Shown in pieces: positions 7,873 through 16,854 of a stretch of DNA of 64,000 nt. The DNA comes from Chachezhania antarctica (GTDB lineage: Bacteria; Pseudomonadota; Alphaproteobacteria; Rhodobacterales; Rhodobacteraceae): contig NZ_QZEX01000004.1 in the NCBI RefSeq assembly GCF_003646465.1, forward strand, positions 62,001 to 126,000, in the 5' to 3' direction. Every line of letters begins with the position of its first letter. The stretch's first letter is position 1. Position numbers and translations under genes: made by a program. The notes beneath the pieces are model-generated. The model worked only from the letters and a program-made list of their open reading frames with translations. It did no database searches and was not told where the DNA came from.

Positions 7873-7989
7873 GGGGGCTCTGCCCCCGCTCGCGCCGGCG
7901 GCGCGGATTCCCCCGGAGTATTTTTCGAAGAAAGAAGAAGGGCAGGCGCCCTCCCGTTCTTCTTTCTTCCCAAGTACTCCTGCCGGAGG
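7873..7989. repeat. Intergenic composite palindrome, family 2, copy 2
   Basis: Second clear copy of the element at 3081-3187. It has GGGGGCTCTGCCCCC (7873-7887), a variable GC hairpin, CCCCCGGAGTATTTTT, the perfect GAAAGAAGAA (7930-7939) / TTCTTCTTTC (7957-7966) inverted repeat, then GTACTCCTGCCGGAGG. It lies in the 440-base gap between the EthD gene and ETF-QO, upstream of both, so here it does not sit at a gene 3' end. The rest of that gap holds the ETF-QO promoter and one doubtful 40-codon frame. Confidence 0.75.
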
Positions 7990-8122
7990 CAGACCGATCC
8001 GCGAGACGTCTGAACGGGTCGCGGAACCGGGCGGGGTGGTGGGGCGTTGTGCATGAGACGCGAAGATGAGAAAATGCAGGCGATCAGGTCTCTTTGCCGC
8101 GCAGGAAAGTTGCGCGAAGCAA

Positions 8123-8150
8123 TTGACCTTAGCAATGAAGCAACGATAGT
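8123..8150 (+). promoter_or_regulatory. Probable sigma-70-type promoter for ETF-QO
   Basis: TTGACC (8123-8128), a 16-base spacer and GATAGT (8145-8150), about 60 bases before the ETF-QO start codon. The surrounding ~120 bases are clearly less GC-rich than the flanks, as promoters in this genome tend to be. Apart from this and the repeat at 7873-7989, I see nothing firm in the 7769-8208 gap. Confidence 0.55.
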
Positions 8151-8208
8151 CAGTCGCGACCACAAGCAACACTGACAGATGTCAGGCGCCACAGGAGGGA
8201 GTGCCGGA

Positions 8209-9861
8209 ATGGCCGAGATCGAACGCGAGGCAATGGAATACGACGTGGTGATCGTCGGCGCCGGACCGGCAGGTCTGTCGGCTGCGATCCGTCTGAAGCA
8301 GCTCGACGCCGATCTGAACGTGGTGGTGCTGGAGAAGGGCTCGGAAGTGGGGGCGCATATCCTGTCGGGCGCCGTGCTGGACCCGTCGGGGTTGACCCGT
8401 CTGATCCCGGACTGGAAGGAAAAGGGCGCGCCGCTGAACGTGCCCGTCAAGGAAGACAATTTCTACGTGCTGGGCGAGGCGGGCCAGTTGCGGCTGCCGA
8501 ACTTCATGATGCCACCGCTGATGAACAACCACGGCAACTACATCGTTTCGATGGGCAATGTCTGCCGCTGGATGGCCGAACAGGCCGAGGAAATGGGCGT
8601 CGAGATCTTCCCGGGCATGGCGTGTTCGGAAGTGGTCTATGGGGAGAACGGCGAAGTGAAGGGCGTGGTCGCAGGCGAGTTCGGCCGGAACCCCGATGGC
8701 ACGCCGGGTCCATCCTACGAGCCCGGCATGGAATTGCACGGCAAGTATGTCTTCCTGGGCGAAGGCGTGCGCGGATCGCTGTCGAAGGAAGTGCTGGCGA
8801 AATACGATCTGGCCAAGGATTGCGACGTGCCCAAGTTCGGCCTGGGCATGAAGGAGATCTGGGAGGTCGACCCGGCCAAGCACAATGAAGGCGAGGTCAC
8901 CCACACGATGGGCTGGCCGCTGGGCTGGAAGAATTCGGGCGGTAGCTTCGTCTACCATCTGGACAACAACCAGGTCTATGTCGGCTACATCGTCGATCTG
9001 AACTACAAGAACCCGTACCTGTACCCGTACATGGAATTCCAGCGGTTCAAGCATCACCCGAAGATCGCCGAGCTGCTGAAGGGCGGCAAGCGCGTGGCCT
9101 ATGGCGCGCGGGCGGTGACCAAGGGCGGCTTCCAGTCGATCCCGCGGGTGGCCTTCCCGGGTGGCGCGCTGATCGGCTGTTCGGCCGGGCTGGTGAACCT
9201 GCCGCGGATCAAGGGCAACCACAACGCCATGCATTCGGGCATCGAGGCGGCCGAGGCGGCCTTTGCCGCGATCGGCGCGGGCCGTGGTGGCGACGTGCTG
9301 GAAGACTACGACACCGCGCTGCGTGAAGGCCCGGTGGGCAAGGATCTGAAGACGGTGCGCAACGTAGCGCCGCTGAACGGCAAGTTCGGGCCGCTGGGCG
9401 GTCTGGCCCTGGGCGGCTTCGACATGTGGGTCCAGACGATCTTCGGCGGGTCGTTGTTCGGCACCATCAAGCACGGCAAGACCGATGCGAAGGCAACCGA
9501 GCGCGCGGAATGGCACAAGCCGATCGACTATCCGCGTCCCGATGGCGTGCTGAGCTTCGACCGGCTGACGAACGTGAGCTTCTCGATGACCAATCACGAG
9601 GAGAACCAGCCGGCGCATCTGAAGCTGAAGGATCCGGAGATCCCTGTCGCGGTCAACCTGCCCGATTTCGCGGGGCCGTCGGCACGGTATTGCCCGGCGG
9701 GCGTCTACGAGTTCGTCGAGGAAGAGGGCAAGCCCGCGCGCTTTGTGATCAACTTCCAGAACTGCGTGCACTGCAAGACCTGCGATATCAAGGACCCGAG
9801 CCAGAACATCGACTGGACCACGCCGCAGGGCGGCGACGGGCCGAATTACCCGAACATGTAA
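8209..9861 (+). CDS. Electron transfer flavoprotein-ubiquinone oxidoreductase
   Basis: A 550-residue membrane-associated flavoprotein that passes electrons from reduced electron-transfer flavoprotein to ubiquinone during fatty-acid, amino-acid and methylated-amine oxidation. The N-terminal FAD-binding fold is plain (VVIVGAGPAGLSAAIRLKQL). The C-terminal ferredoxin-type domain carries the four [4Fe-4S] cysteines, one in RYCPAGVYEF and three in CVHCKTCDIKDP. Length fits the family (about 550). The ATG at 8209 was chosen because AGGAGG lies nine bases upstream; an ATG at 8179 has no such site. No etfAB genes are in the window. A family 1 hairpin element starts 16 bases past the stop. Confidence 0.96.
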   Translation: MAEIEREAMEYDVVIVGAGPAGLSAAIRLKQLDADLNVVVLEKGSEVGAHILSGAVLDPSGLTRLIPDWKEKGAPLNVPVKEDNFYVLGEAGQLRLPNFMMPPLMNNHGNYIVSMGNVCRWMAEQAEEMGVEIFPGMACSEVVYGENGEVKGVVAGEFGRNPDGTPGPSYEPGMELHGKYVFLGEGVRGSLSKEVLAKYDLAKDCDVPKFGLGMKEIWEVDPAKHNEGEVTHTMGWPLGWKNSGGSFVYHLDNNQVYVGYIVDLNYKNPYLYPYMEFQRFKHHPKIAELLKGGKRVAYGARAVTKGGFQSIPRVAFPGGALIGCSAGLVNLPRIKGNHNAMHSGIEAAEAAFAAIGAGRGGDVLEDYDTALREGPVGKDLKTVRNVAPLNGKFGPLGGLALGGFDMWVQTIFGGSLFGTIKHGKTDAKATERAEWHKPIDYPRPDGVLSFDRLTNVSFSMTNHEENQPAHLKLKDPEIPVAVNLPDFAGPSARYCPAGVYEFVEEEGKPARFVINFQNCVHCKTCDIKDPSQNIDWTTPQGGDGPNYPNM

Positions 9862-9876
9862 AGCCGCGTCGGGCCG

Positions 9877-9960
9877 CGGATCGCGCGCGCGGGCGGCCCG
9901 CCCACCCGACCCTCGGGCGGATGCTGACGCATCCGCCCAGCCGCCCGCGCGCGCGATCCG
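9877..9960. repeat. Intergenic variable-arm hairpin element, family 1, copy E
   Basis: A perfect 21-bp inverted repeat (9877-9897 with 9940-9960) encloses a C-rich core CCGCCCACCCGACCC and an inner hairpin GGCGGATGC/GCATCCGCC. Arms and inner stem differ from the other copies, but the layout is the same. It begins 16 bases downstream of the ETF-QO stop codon. There is no following T-run. Confidence 0.8.
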
Positions 9961-10107
9961 GGTGTTCAGGGATGTCCTGCACAGCACGCACGGCCGGTCA
10001 GGTCTGCGTGAGATCTGTCACATTTGGCTGAACTTTGCCGTATCCCGGCCCGATTGTGGGGGCCGCGGGCATTGCTACCCGGCGGTGACAGGCCTAGCTT
10101 GTGCAGC

Positions 10108-11853
10108 ATGGTTAAGCTTCAGGGAATGACATCCGTGTCGACAGGTATGCTCCGGGGGGTCGCTTTCGCGGTCCTGGCTTCACTTTCACTGCCGCAGGTG
10201 GTCGCTGCCGATGTGCGCTCTGGCGCGTATCTGGCGGGCCGGCAGGCGCTGATGGCGAACGATTTCGATACGGCCGCCCGCCAGTATGGCCGGGCGCTGG
10301 AAGTCGATCCCGACAACAGTTTCCTGACCGAGAACACGATCATCTCGTTGCTGGCCCTGGGGCGGGTTGCCGATGCGCTGCCCTATGCCGAAGCGCTCCA
10401 CGAGGCTGGCGGCGACCGGCCGCTGGCACGTTTGACGATCCTGGCCAACCTCGCCAAGGCCGGGGACTGGGACGGCATCCTCGAGATTGCGACGAACGCA
10501 CCGGACAGCGATCCGATCAGCCGCAAGCTGATGGCGGCCTGGGCCTATGTCGGCAAGGGGGATCGCGATGCGGCCATGCCCCTGTTCGAGGATATGAAAT
10601 CCGACGCGGGTCTCGCGGTGCTGGCACAGTTCCACAAGGCATTGGCTCATGCCTACCTGGAAGAATACGATGCGGCGGCCAAGCTTTTTGCTGAGGTCGA
10701 CCGCAGCCTTTTCCGGACCCGTCGCGGGGCCATGGCACGGGCCGAGATCCTGTCGCAGCTTGGCCGGAACGACGAGGCGCTGGAACGGCTGGCCGAAGCC
10801 TTCAGCGGCGGGTTCGATCCGGGCCTGACGGCAATGGCGGACGAGCTCGCGGCGGGCGAGACACTGCCCTTCACCACGGTACAATCACCGCAGGACGGCA
10901 TTGCCGAACTGCATTTCGCGCTGTCGCTGATGCTCGATTCGAAGGAGACGGAGCTTCTGTCGATGATCCAGTCGCGGCTGGCGGCGCACCTGCGGCCCGA
11001 TCATGTCGACGCGGTTCTGCTGACGGCCGACATGCTGGACGGGCTGGGGCAATACGACCTTGCGGTCGACACCTATCGCGACGTGCCGCGTGACAGCCCG
11101 GATTTCTACGCCGCCGAACAGGGCCGGGCCGAGGTGCTGGGCCGCGCCGGTAAGCCCGATGCCGCGATCGAGGTGCTGGAACGCCTGTCGAAGGATTATC
11201 CGACTCTGCCGACCGTCCATGCATCGCTGGCCGATTTCTACCGGACCGAGGGTCGGTTTGCCGACGCCGCGCGCGCCTATGACCGGGCGCTGGAGTACAC
11301 CGAAGAGGACAGCGCGATCCGCTGGGCCTACCTGTATTCCCGCGGGATCGCGCTGGAGCGGATGTCGGAATGGGAGCGGGCCGAGGCCGATTTCCGGGCC
11401 GCGCTGGACATGCAGCCGGGCCATCCGATGGTGCTGAACTACCTTGGCTATTCGCTGGTCGAGAAGCAGCAGAACCTGGAAGAGGCGCTGGGGATGATCG
11501 AGGAGGCCGTGGCCGCCCGGCCCGAGAACGGCTTCATCGTGGATTCGCTGGGATGGGCGCTCTATCGCCTGTCACGGTACGAGGAAGCGGTGGCACATAT
11601 GGAACGCGCGGTGGCGCTGGAACCGGTGGACCCGGTGATCAACGACCACTTGGGCGATGTCTACTGGGCCGTGGGCCGGATGCGGGAGGCCGAGTTCCAG
11701 TGGAAGCGCGCGCTCTCCTTCGTCGATACCACGGATGAAAACGGCGAGGCCGATCCCGACCGGATCCGGCGCAAGCTGGAGATCGGGCTGGACGCGACAC
11801 TGGCCGAGGAAGGCGCGCCGCCGCTGAAAGTGGCGGATGGCAACAAGAACTGA
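10108..11853 (+). CDS. Exported tetratricopeptide-repeat protein
   Basis: A ~581-residue protein with an N-terminal signal sequence (hydrophobic GVAFAVLASLSLPQVVAA, likely cleaved after AA) followed by many TPR-like helical repeats, e.g. around ARQYGRALEVDPDNSFLTE, GRFADAARAYDRALEY, ADFRAALDMQPGHPMVLNYL and EEAVAHMERAVALEPVDP. It is probably periplasmic or lipoprotein-independent outer-layer and serves in protein-protein contacts; no specific partner can be read from sequence. The start is uncertain: ATG 10108 was taken because it gives a complete signal peptide, but 10126 or 10147 are possible and none has a strong ribosome site. The 3' end overlaps ispE by 17 bases, so the two are co-transcribed. 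Confidence 0.8.
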   Translation: MVKLQGMTSVSTGMLRGVAFAVLASLSLPQVVAADVRSGAYLAGRQALMANDFDTAARQYGRALEVDPDNSFLTENTIISLLALGRVADALPYAEALHEAGGDRPLARLTILANLAKAGDWDGILEIATNAPDSDPISRKLMAAWAYVGKGDRDAAMPLFEDMKSDAGLAVLAQFHKALAHAYLEEYDAAAKLFAEVDRSLFRTRRGAMARAEILSQLGRNDEALERLAEAFSGGFDPGLTAMADELAAGETLPFTTVQSPQDGIAELHFALSLMLDSKETELLSMIQSRLAAHLRPDHVDAVLLTADMLDGLGQYDLAVDTYRDVPRDSPDFYAAEQGRAEVLGRAGKPDAAIEVLERLSKDYPTLPTVHASLADFYRTEGRFADAARAYDRALEYTEEDSAIRWAYLYSRGIALERMSEWERAEADFRAALDMQPGHPMVLNYLGYSLVEKQQNLEEALGMIEEAVAARPENGFIVDSLGWALYRLSRYEEAVAHMERAVALEPVDPVINDHLGDVYWAVGRMREAEFQWKRALSFVDTTDENGEADPDRIRRKLEIGLDATLAEEGAPPLKVADGNKN

Positions 11854-12661
11854 GGCTTTCGCACCGGCGAAAGTCAACCTTGCACTGCATGTCACCGGGC
11901 GTCGGGCGGATGGGTACCATCTGCTCGACTCGCTTGTTGCGTTTGCCGATATCGGTGACCGGATCTTCGTGGACGATGGCAAGGGGCTGACCCTGTCTGT
12001 CACCGGGCCGCGTGCGGCAGGCGTTCCAACCGGACCCGAAAACCTTGTGCTGCGCGCAGCGACGGCTGCGGGCGTAAGGGATGCCGCGATCACACTGGAA
12101 AAGCATCTTCCCGCCGCCGGCGGAATCGGGGGCGGGTCGTCGGATGCGGCGGCGACCTTGCGTGCCTGCGCGGAGCGGTTCGGTGCGGGTTTGCCGTATG
12201 TGCTGGCGCTGGGGGCGGATGTGCCCGTCTGCATGACCGCGCGCGCGGCGCGGATGTCGGGGATCGGCGAGGTGGTGGAGCCTTTGGACGGGTTCCCGGA
12301 TGTGCCGGCCGTGCTGGTCAATCCCGGGATCGAGGTGCCGACAGGGGCGGTCTTTGCCGGCTTGCAGCGGCGCGACGGCCAACTGATGGAAGACTTGGTT
12401 TCGTGGACGGATGTCCCGGCGCTGGTTGCATGGCTGGACAGGCAGCGGAACGATCTGGAAGCACCGGCCTTGAAAGTTGCACCGGCAATTGGCGATGTGC
12501 TTGGCGCGTTGCGGCAGGCGGGTGCGGCACTCGCGCGAATGAGCGGATCAGGCGCGACCTGTTTCGGGATCTTCGAAACGCGAGAGCAGGCAGATGCGGC
12601 GTCATGGACGCTGGCATCGGAAAACCCGGTCTGGTGGGTGGCGCCAACCGTATTGCGCTAG
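11837..12661 (+). CDS. ispE: 4-diphosphocytidyl-2-C-methyl-D-erythritol kinase IspE
   Basis: A 274-residue GHMP kinase of the MEP isoprenoid pathway; it phosphorylates the 2-hydroxyl of CDP-methylerythritol. Visible motifs are FAPAKVNLALHV at the N-terminus, the GHMP glycine-rich ATP loop LPAAGGIGGGSSDAAA, and the C-terminal RMSGSGATCFGIF. It overlaps the TPR gene by 17 bases and converges with the polyprenyl diphosphate synthase gene 23 bases further on, which uses products of the same pathway. Identification is secure. Confidence 0.96.
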   Translation: MATRTEAFAPAKVNLALHVTGRRADGYHLLDSLVAFADIGDRIFVDDGKGLTLSVTGPRAAGVPTGPENLVLRAATAAGVRDAAITLEKHLPAAGGIGGGSSDAAATLRACAERFGAGLPYVLALGADVPVCMTARAARMSGIGEVVEPLDGFPDVPAVLVNPGIEVPTGAVFAGLQRRDGQLMEDLVSWTDVPALVAWLDRQRNDLEAPALKVAPAIGDVLGALRQAGAALARMSGSGATCFGIFETREQADAASWTLASENPVWWVAPTVLR

Positions 12662-12684
12662 TCGCGCGCGGTCCTTGTGACGGG

Positions 12685-13683
12685 TCAGGCCAGGCGGGAG
12701 ACCACGAAGTCCGCGAGGTCGGAGAGGATATCGCGCAGTTCGTGCGCAGGGCAGGGGGCAAGCGCGGAACGGGCGGCAGCAGCCCAGCGATAGGCTTCGT
12801 CCCGTGTTGCCGTCAGCGTGCCATGACGGTTCATCAGCGCGAGCGCATGGTCGAGATCGCCGTCCTGTTGCTTTCCGTCGGCGATGGTGCGCTGCCAGAA
12901 CGCACGCTCCTCGGCATCTGCGGCGGCGATGGCCTTGATCACGGGCAGCGTCAGCTTGCGTTCGCGGAAATCGTCGCCCACGTTCTTGCCCGTGGCGGCG
13001 CTGTCGCCCTGGTAATCCAGAAGATCGTCGGCGATCTGGAACGCGATGCCCAGCGCCTCCCCGTAATCGCGCAGGCCATTGATCGTCTCGGGCGCGGCAT
13101 CGGCGATCATGCCGCCGACCTCGGTCGCCGCGGCGAAGAGCGCGGCCGTCTTGCCCCTGATGACCTGCATGTAGATCGCTTCGGTCGTTGCCAGATCCTG
13201 CGCGGCTGTCAGTTGCAGCACTTCGCCTTCGGCAATCGTGGCGGACGCATTGGCCAGCACGCCCAGGATCTCGATCCGCCCGGCCTCGACCATCAGCTGG
13301 AAGCTGCGTGAAAAGAGGAAATCGCCGACCAGAACGCTCGACTTGTTGTCCCACAGCAGGTTCGCCGTGGGCCGTCCACGCCGCTGGTGGCTTTCGTCGA
13401 CCACGTCGTCGTGCAGCAGCGTGGCGGTATGGATGAATTCGACCGTCGCGGCCAGGGTCACCGCGTGGGGGCCTTCGTAGCCACACATGCCCGCGGCGGC
13501 GAGCGTCAGCATCGGCCGCAGCCGCTTGCCGCCGGCTTCCACCAGATGGGCCGTGACCTCGGGGATGCGCGGCGCGTGTTCCGAGCCCATGCGGGTGCGG
13601 ATCAGGGTGTTGACGGCGTCCATCTCGCTCGCGAGGGCATCGGCCAGCCGGTCCTGCGGTTTGGCAATCGTGCGGGTATCCAT
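12685..13683 (-). CDS. All-trans polyprenyl diphosphate synthase (probable decaprenyl, ubiquinone side chain)
   Basis: A 332-residue long-chain trans-prenyltransferase. The first aspartate-rich motif is in ATLLHDDVVDESHQRRG and the second in FQIADDLLDYQGD; GGKRLRPMLTLAAA is the conserved lysine/arginine region binding isopentenyl diphosphate. Such enzymes build the ubiquinone side chain; Rhodobacteraceae mostly make Q10, so decaprenyl is the likely product, but chain length cannot be fixed from the residues alone (IspB-type octaprenyl is the alternative). The ATG at 13683 has AGGGA five bases upstream; a TTG at 13698 in frame was rejected. It sits beside ispE on the opposite strand. Confidence 0.92.
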   Translation of the reverse strand: MDTRTIAKPQDRLADALASEMDAVNTLIRTRMGSEHAPRIPEVTAHLVEAGGKRLRPMLTLAAAGMCGYEGPHAVTLAATVEFIHTATLLHDDVVDESHQRRGRPTANLLWDNKSSVLVGDFLFSRSFQLMVEAGRIEILGVLANASATIAEGEVLQLTAAQDLATTEAIYMQVIRGKTAALFAAATEVGGMIADAAPETINGLRDYGEALGIAFQIADDLLDYQGDSAATGKNVGDDFRERKLTLPVIKAIAAADAEERAFWQRTIADGKQQDGDLDHALALMNRHGTLTATRDEAYRWAAAARSALAPCPAHELRDILSDLADFVVSRLA

Positions 13684-13803
13684 AGGTTCCCTATCCAAAA
13701 TCTCACGCGAGCGTGACGGCTGTCCGTTCCGGTCGTGGACGCCGCCGGCGGCCTATCCCGGCGGGGCTCGACAGGCGCCCGGGAGCGGCCTATTCCCGTT
13801 CCC

Positions 13804-14019
13804 ATGAAAGAGCTTCTGCGCAGCACCGACCCGACCATCATGGCCTTCGCCTCGGCCCTTCTCCAAGGCGAGGGTATAGAGTCGTTTCCACTGGACGTAA
13901 ATATGAGCGTCCTTGAAGGCGGCATAGGCGCATTGCCGCGGCGGATGATGGTGCGCGAAAGCGATTTCGATCGAGCGTTGATCGTGCTGGCCGACAACGA
14001 TATCCCGCGCGGGCTGTGA
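13804..14019 (+). CDS. DUF2007 family small protein
   Basis: A 71-residue protein starting MKELLRSTDPTIMAFASAL and containing VLEGGIGALPRRMMV; this matches the DUF2007 'putative signal-transducing' family (GEGIESFPLDVN...). Members are small cytosolic alpha-beta proteins without a proven role. The frame is open upstream to 13735, but the ATG at 13804 is the conserved start. The TGA overlaps the GTG of the methyltransferase by four bases, a conserved pairing that suggests co-expression. Confidence 0.85.
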   Translation: MKELLRSTDPTIMAFASALLQGEGIESFPLDVNMSVLEGGIGALPRRMMVRESDFDRALIVLADNDIPRGL

Positions 14020-14798
14020 CCGGGTTTGCCGATAGTGACCTGAGCGAGGATGCCTTCCTGGGCGGCGCGCTGAAGCTGCTGCAACCGCGCCGGGGCTATC
14101 GCGCCGGGGTGGACCCGTTGTTGCTGGCAGCGGCGGTGCCTGCAACGCGGGGGCAGAGCGTTCTGGAACTGGGGTGCGGCGCGGGGGCCGCGATCCTGAG
14201 CCTGGGGTCCCGTGTGCCCGGGCTGTCGCTGACGGGCGTCGAAGTGCAGGACCCTTACGCCGATCTTGCGCGCCGCAATGCGGCGCGGAACGGGCTGGAG
14301 ATCGAGGTTCATACCGCCGATCTGGCGGCGTTGCCCCGGCCGCTCAAGGCGCGAAGTTTCGATCACGTGATCGCCAACCCGCCCTATTTCCGCGCCGGCG
14401 CCCATCTGCCGGCCGATGATGCGGGCCGCGCGATGGCGCTTGGCGATACGGCGCCCCTGCCGCTCTGGATCGAGGTGGCGGCGCGGAGGCTGAAACCAAG
14501 GGGCTATCTGCACCTGATCAACCGCACCGACCGGCTGCCAGAGATGCTGGCGGTCGGAACGGCCCATCTGGGATCCATCGAGGCGCTGCCTCTGTCTGCA
14601 CGCTTGGGGAGAGCACCCGAATTGGTGATTCTCCGTATGCGGAAAGACGGTCGCGCGCCGTTTCGACTTCACGCGCCTGTGATCCTGCACGACGGCGACA
14701 GGCACGTGCAGGATGGTGCCGACGATTACCGGCCTGAAATTGCGGCAGTTTTACGTGAGGGAGCGGCGTTGTTATGGCCTTCGCAACCTTTCACGTAA
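14016..14798 (+). CDS. TrmN6-like tRNA (adenine-N6) methyltransferase
   Basis: A 260-residue class I SAM-dependent methyltransferase. Motif I is VLELGCGAGAAILSLGSR, and the catalytic motif IANPPYF is the NPPY signature of N6-adenine methyltransferases. The opening (GGALKLLQPRRGYRAGVDPLLLAA) is typical of the TrmN6/YfiC family that methylates A37 of tRNA-Val. The substrate is inferred by family; related enzymes modify rRNA or release factors. It starts with GTG overlapping the DUF2007 stop. Confidence 0.85.
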   Translation: MTGFADSDLSEDAFLGGALKLLQPRRGYRAGVDPLLLAAAVPATRGQSVLELGCGAGAAILSLGSRVPGLSLTGVEVQDPYADLARRNAARNGLEIEVHTADLAALPRPLKARSFDHVIANPPYFRAGAHLPADDAGRAMALGDTAPLPLWIEVAARRLKPRGYLHLINRTDRLPEMLAVGTAHLGSIEALPLSARLGRAPELVILRMRKDGRAPFRLHAPVILHDGDRHVQDGADDYRPEIAAVLREGAALLWPSQPFT

Positions 14799-14865
14799 CT
14801 CTTTGATGACAGAATCGCTGACCTGTGGTCAACTTTCCTTCGGCAGCAACGGAATGGAGAGTCCC

Positions 14866-15030
14866 ATGAGCATGGAATCGCATCTGGTCGAGCTGAAGAA
14901 AAAGCACGAAAATCTGGAACATCGTCTTGAGGCCGAGGAGCGGTCTCCTGCGGCGGACCGGCTGGCAATTTCCCAGATGAAGAAGAAGAAGCTGCAACTC
15001 AAGGACGAGATCCAGAGGCTTTCGCACTAG
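14866..15030 (+). CDS. DUF465 (YdcH-like) small coiled-coil protein
   Basis: A 54-residue, highly charged, helical protein (HLVELKKKHENLEHRLEAEE ... QMKKKKLQLKDEIQRLSH) typical of the DUF465/YdcH family. Function is unknown. The ATG at 14866 follows GGAGAG at a good distance; the longer frame upstream was rejected. The 3' end overlaps the opposite-strand DMT transporter gene by 32 bases. A second, divergent DUF465 gene is at 44247-44471. Confidence 0.85.
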   Translation: MSMESHLVELKKKHENLEHRLEAEERSPAADRLAISQMKKKKLQLKDEIQRLSH

Positions 15031-15901
15031 CAAACCTCCCGGCGCGCATGCTGGCCAATGCAGCTAGGCCCGCGCCGCCCGTGATCAGAACGGCGGCCAG
15101 CGCCAGTGACCAGCTTGGCGCTGCGATGCCGGTCACGACAAGTATCAATGTAGACATCAGCGGTGCGGCGTAGGACGCCGTGCCCACTAGCTGGATATCG
15201 CCGCGTTTCACGCCGATGTCCCAGACAAAGAAGGCAAGGCCCACCGGGCCCAGCCCAAGACCCAGCGTCGCGGCCCATCCAAGGGCGTCCTGTGGCCAGA
15301 CGGTCTCTTCCAGAACAAGGTGCAGTGCGGCCGACAGGGCCGCGCTGGCCAGGCAGAACACCGCGACGGATGCCGTTGGCGCATCGCCGAGACGGCGGGA
15401 CAGTACCGAGTAGCCCGACCATGTCAGCGCGCAGAGCATCGCCAGCCCGTAGCCGGGCAGGTATGTGGCGCTGAACCCCGTCGCCCCGCCCGAGATGATG
15501 ACGGCCGCTCCGGAAAAGCCCAGAAGCGCCCCGGTCAGGTGGCCCGGCCGCAGGCGTTCGCCGGGCAGCAATCCCGACAGCAGTACTATCAACAGCGGCC
15601 AGAGATAGGCGATCAGCCCCGCTTCCGCTGCGGGTGCCAGGCGCAGGGCCGAGAAGTAAAGCGCATGATAGCCGAACAGACCGATGGTTCCGAAGGCATA
15701 GATACGCAGCGGCACGGCGCGCAGCTGCCTCAGCCCGCCGTCCATTGCGGTCCAGATCAGGCCGATCGCTCCTCCCACGGCAAAGCACAGCGCATTCAAT
15801 AAAAGCGGCGGCACCGGGGCGGATCCCACGGTGAACAGCGCAAGAAGCGCCCACAGAAGGACGGCAATGAAACCGATGGCTGTCGCGCGGGATCGTGTCA
15901 T
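14999..15901 (-). CDS. DMT-superfamily (EamA) transporter
   Basis: A 300-residue protein with about ten hydrophobic helices in two similar halves, the EamA drug/metabolite transporter layout. The N-terminus has GFIAVLLWALLALFT, where the family usually has a WG pattern, and the second half has ALTWSGYSVLSRR. Substrate is unknown; family members export amino acids or other metabolites. The ATG at 15901 is 160 bases downstream of phaB, with a strong hairpin between, so a separate transcript is likely. Its 3' end converges on and overlaps the DUF465 gene by 32 bases. Confidence 0.85.
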   Translation of the reverse strand: MTRSRATAIGFIAVLLWALLALFTVGSAPVPPLLLNALCFAVGGAIGLIWTAMDGGLRQLRAVPLRIYAFGTIGLFGYHALYFSALRLAPAAEAGLIAYLWPLLIVLLSGLLPGERLRPGHLTGALLGFSGAAVIISGGATGFSATYLPGYGLAMLCALTWSGYSVLSRRLGDAPTASVAVFCLASAALSAALHLVLEETVWPQDALGWAATLGLGLGPVGLAFFVWDIGVKRGDIQLVGTASYAAPLMSTLILVVTGIAAPSWSLALAAVLITGGAGLAALASMRAGRFASAKASGSRP

Positions 15902-15974
15902 GTCGGGCGGATATCAGGCTGGGGCGGGAAGTACACGCCCCCGGCGCCCCTGCGCCGGATCGCGGCCGAGATGG

Positions 15975-16006
15975 CCCGGCGCGCGCGCAAAGCGCGCGCT
16001 GCCGGG
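15975..16006. terminator. Strong GC hairpin after phaB
   Basis: CCCGGC then GCGCGCGC, an AAA loop, GCGCGCGC, a one-base bulge and GCCGGG form a 14-bp stem, about 55 bases beyond the phaB stop on the minus strand. There is no T-run, so intrinsic termination is uncertain. The C-rich stretch beside it suggests a decayed, reverse-oriented member of the family 1 elements. Confidence 0.45.
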
Positions 16007-16061
16007 GTGGACGGGTTGGGGCCGGCGAGGGCGCGATTGCGCCGCCCGCCGCGGGACCCTA

Positions 16062-16784
16062 CTAGACGAAGAACTGACCGCCATTCGCGGTGATGGTCGA
16101 GCCGTTGATGAACGCGGCATCGTCCGAGGCCAGGAACACCACGCAGCGTGCGATCTCTTCCGGTTCCCCCAGTCGTCCCGTCGGGATCTGCGCGATGATC
16201 GACTCGCGGACCTTTTCCGGCACCGCCATGACCATGTCCGTGGCGATGTAGCCAGGGCAGATCGCGTTTGCGGTGATCCCCTTGGCCGCACCCTCCTGTG
16301 CCAGAGACTTCACGATCCCCAGATCGCCCGCCTTGGTCGCGGCATAGTTCACCTGCGCGAACTGGCCCTTCTGACCATTGATCGAACTGATCACCACAAC
16401 CCGGCCGAAGCCGCGTTCACGCATGCCCGGCCACAGCGGGTGCACGGTGTTGAAAACGCCGGTCAGGTTGGTGTTCACCACGTCGTGCCACTGGTCCGGC
16501 GTCATGCGGTGGAACGGTGCGTCACGGGTGATGCCGGCATTGGCCACGACCACTTCGATCGGGCCCAGATCGGCTTCGACCTGCGCCAGACCGGCCTTCG
16601 ATTCCTCGTAGTCGGCCACGTTCCACTTGTAGGTTTTGATGCCGGTTTCGTCGGTGAATTTCCCCGCCGCTTCATCGTTACCGGCGTAGCTGGCGGCCAC
16701 CGTGTATCCGGCGTCCTTCAGGGCCCTGCTGATGGCCGCGCCGATTCCGCGGCTACCGCCGGTCACTAGTGCTACGCGAGACAT
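16062..16784 (-). CDS. phaB: Acetoacetyl-CoA reductase PhaB
   Basis: A 240-residue short-chain dehydrogenase that reduces acetoacetyl-CoA to (R)-3-hydroxybutyryl-CoA with NADPH for polyhydroxybutyrate synthesis. Visible are the Rossmann loop VTGGSRGIGAAI, the catalytic ISSINGQKGQFAQVNYAATK (Ser, Tyr-x3-Lys) and VVANAGITRDAPFHRM, the PhaB-specific substrate region. Length matches PhaB (about 240-246). The upstream 147-base gap separates it from phaA and holds an intrinsic terminator, so phaB probably also has its own promoter. A GGAGG ribosome site precedes the ATG. Confidence 0.95.
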   Translation of the reverse strand: MSRVALVTGGSRGIGAAISRALKDAGYTVAASYAGNDEAAGKFTDETGIKTYKWNVADYEESKAGLAQVEADLGPIEVVVANAGITRDAPFHRMTPDQWHDVVNTNLTGVFNTVHPLWPGMRERGFGRVVVISSINGQKGQFAQVNYAATKAGDLGIVKSLAQEGAAKGITANAICPGYIATDMVMAVPEKVRESIIAQIPTGRLGEPEEIARCVVFLASDDAAFINGSTITANGGQFFV

Positions 16785-16854
16785 ATGGTTGGTCCTCCAA
16801 GTTGGCTGTGTAATCTTGTTAAGCCGTTACCGGCTATCTGCGCAATAATCTTTC

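Noticed and set aside
8053..8175. 40-codon plus-strand frame beginning MRREDEKMQAIRSL, upstream of ETF-QO
   Set aside because: It has no clear ribosome site and overlaps the probable ETF-QO promoter. A short leader peptide cannot be excluded, but nothing supports it.
8182..9987. 601-codon minus-strand frame opposite ETF-QO
   Set aside because: Shadow frame, extending into the family 1 hairpin; ETF-QO has all cofactor motifs.
15902..16061. Possible eighth family 1 element, reverse-oriented
   Set aside because: A C-rich stretch and hairpin are present on the minus strand, but outer arms enclosing the core could not be matched convincingly. Only the hairpin was annotated.
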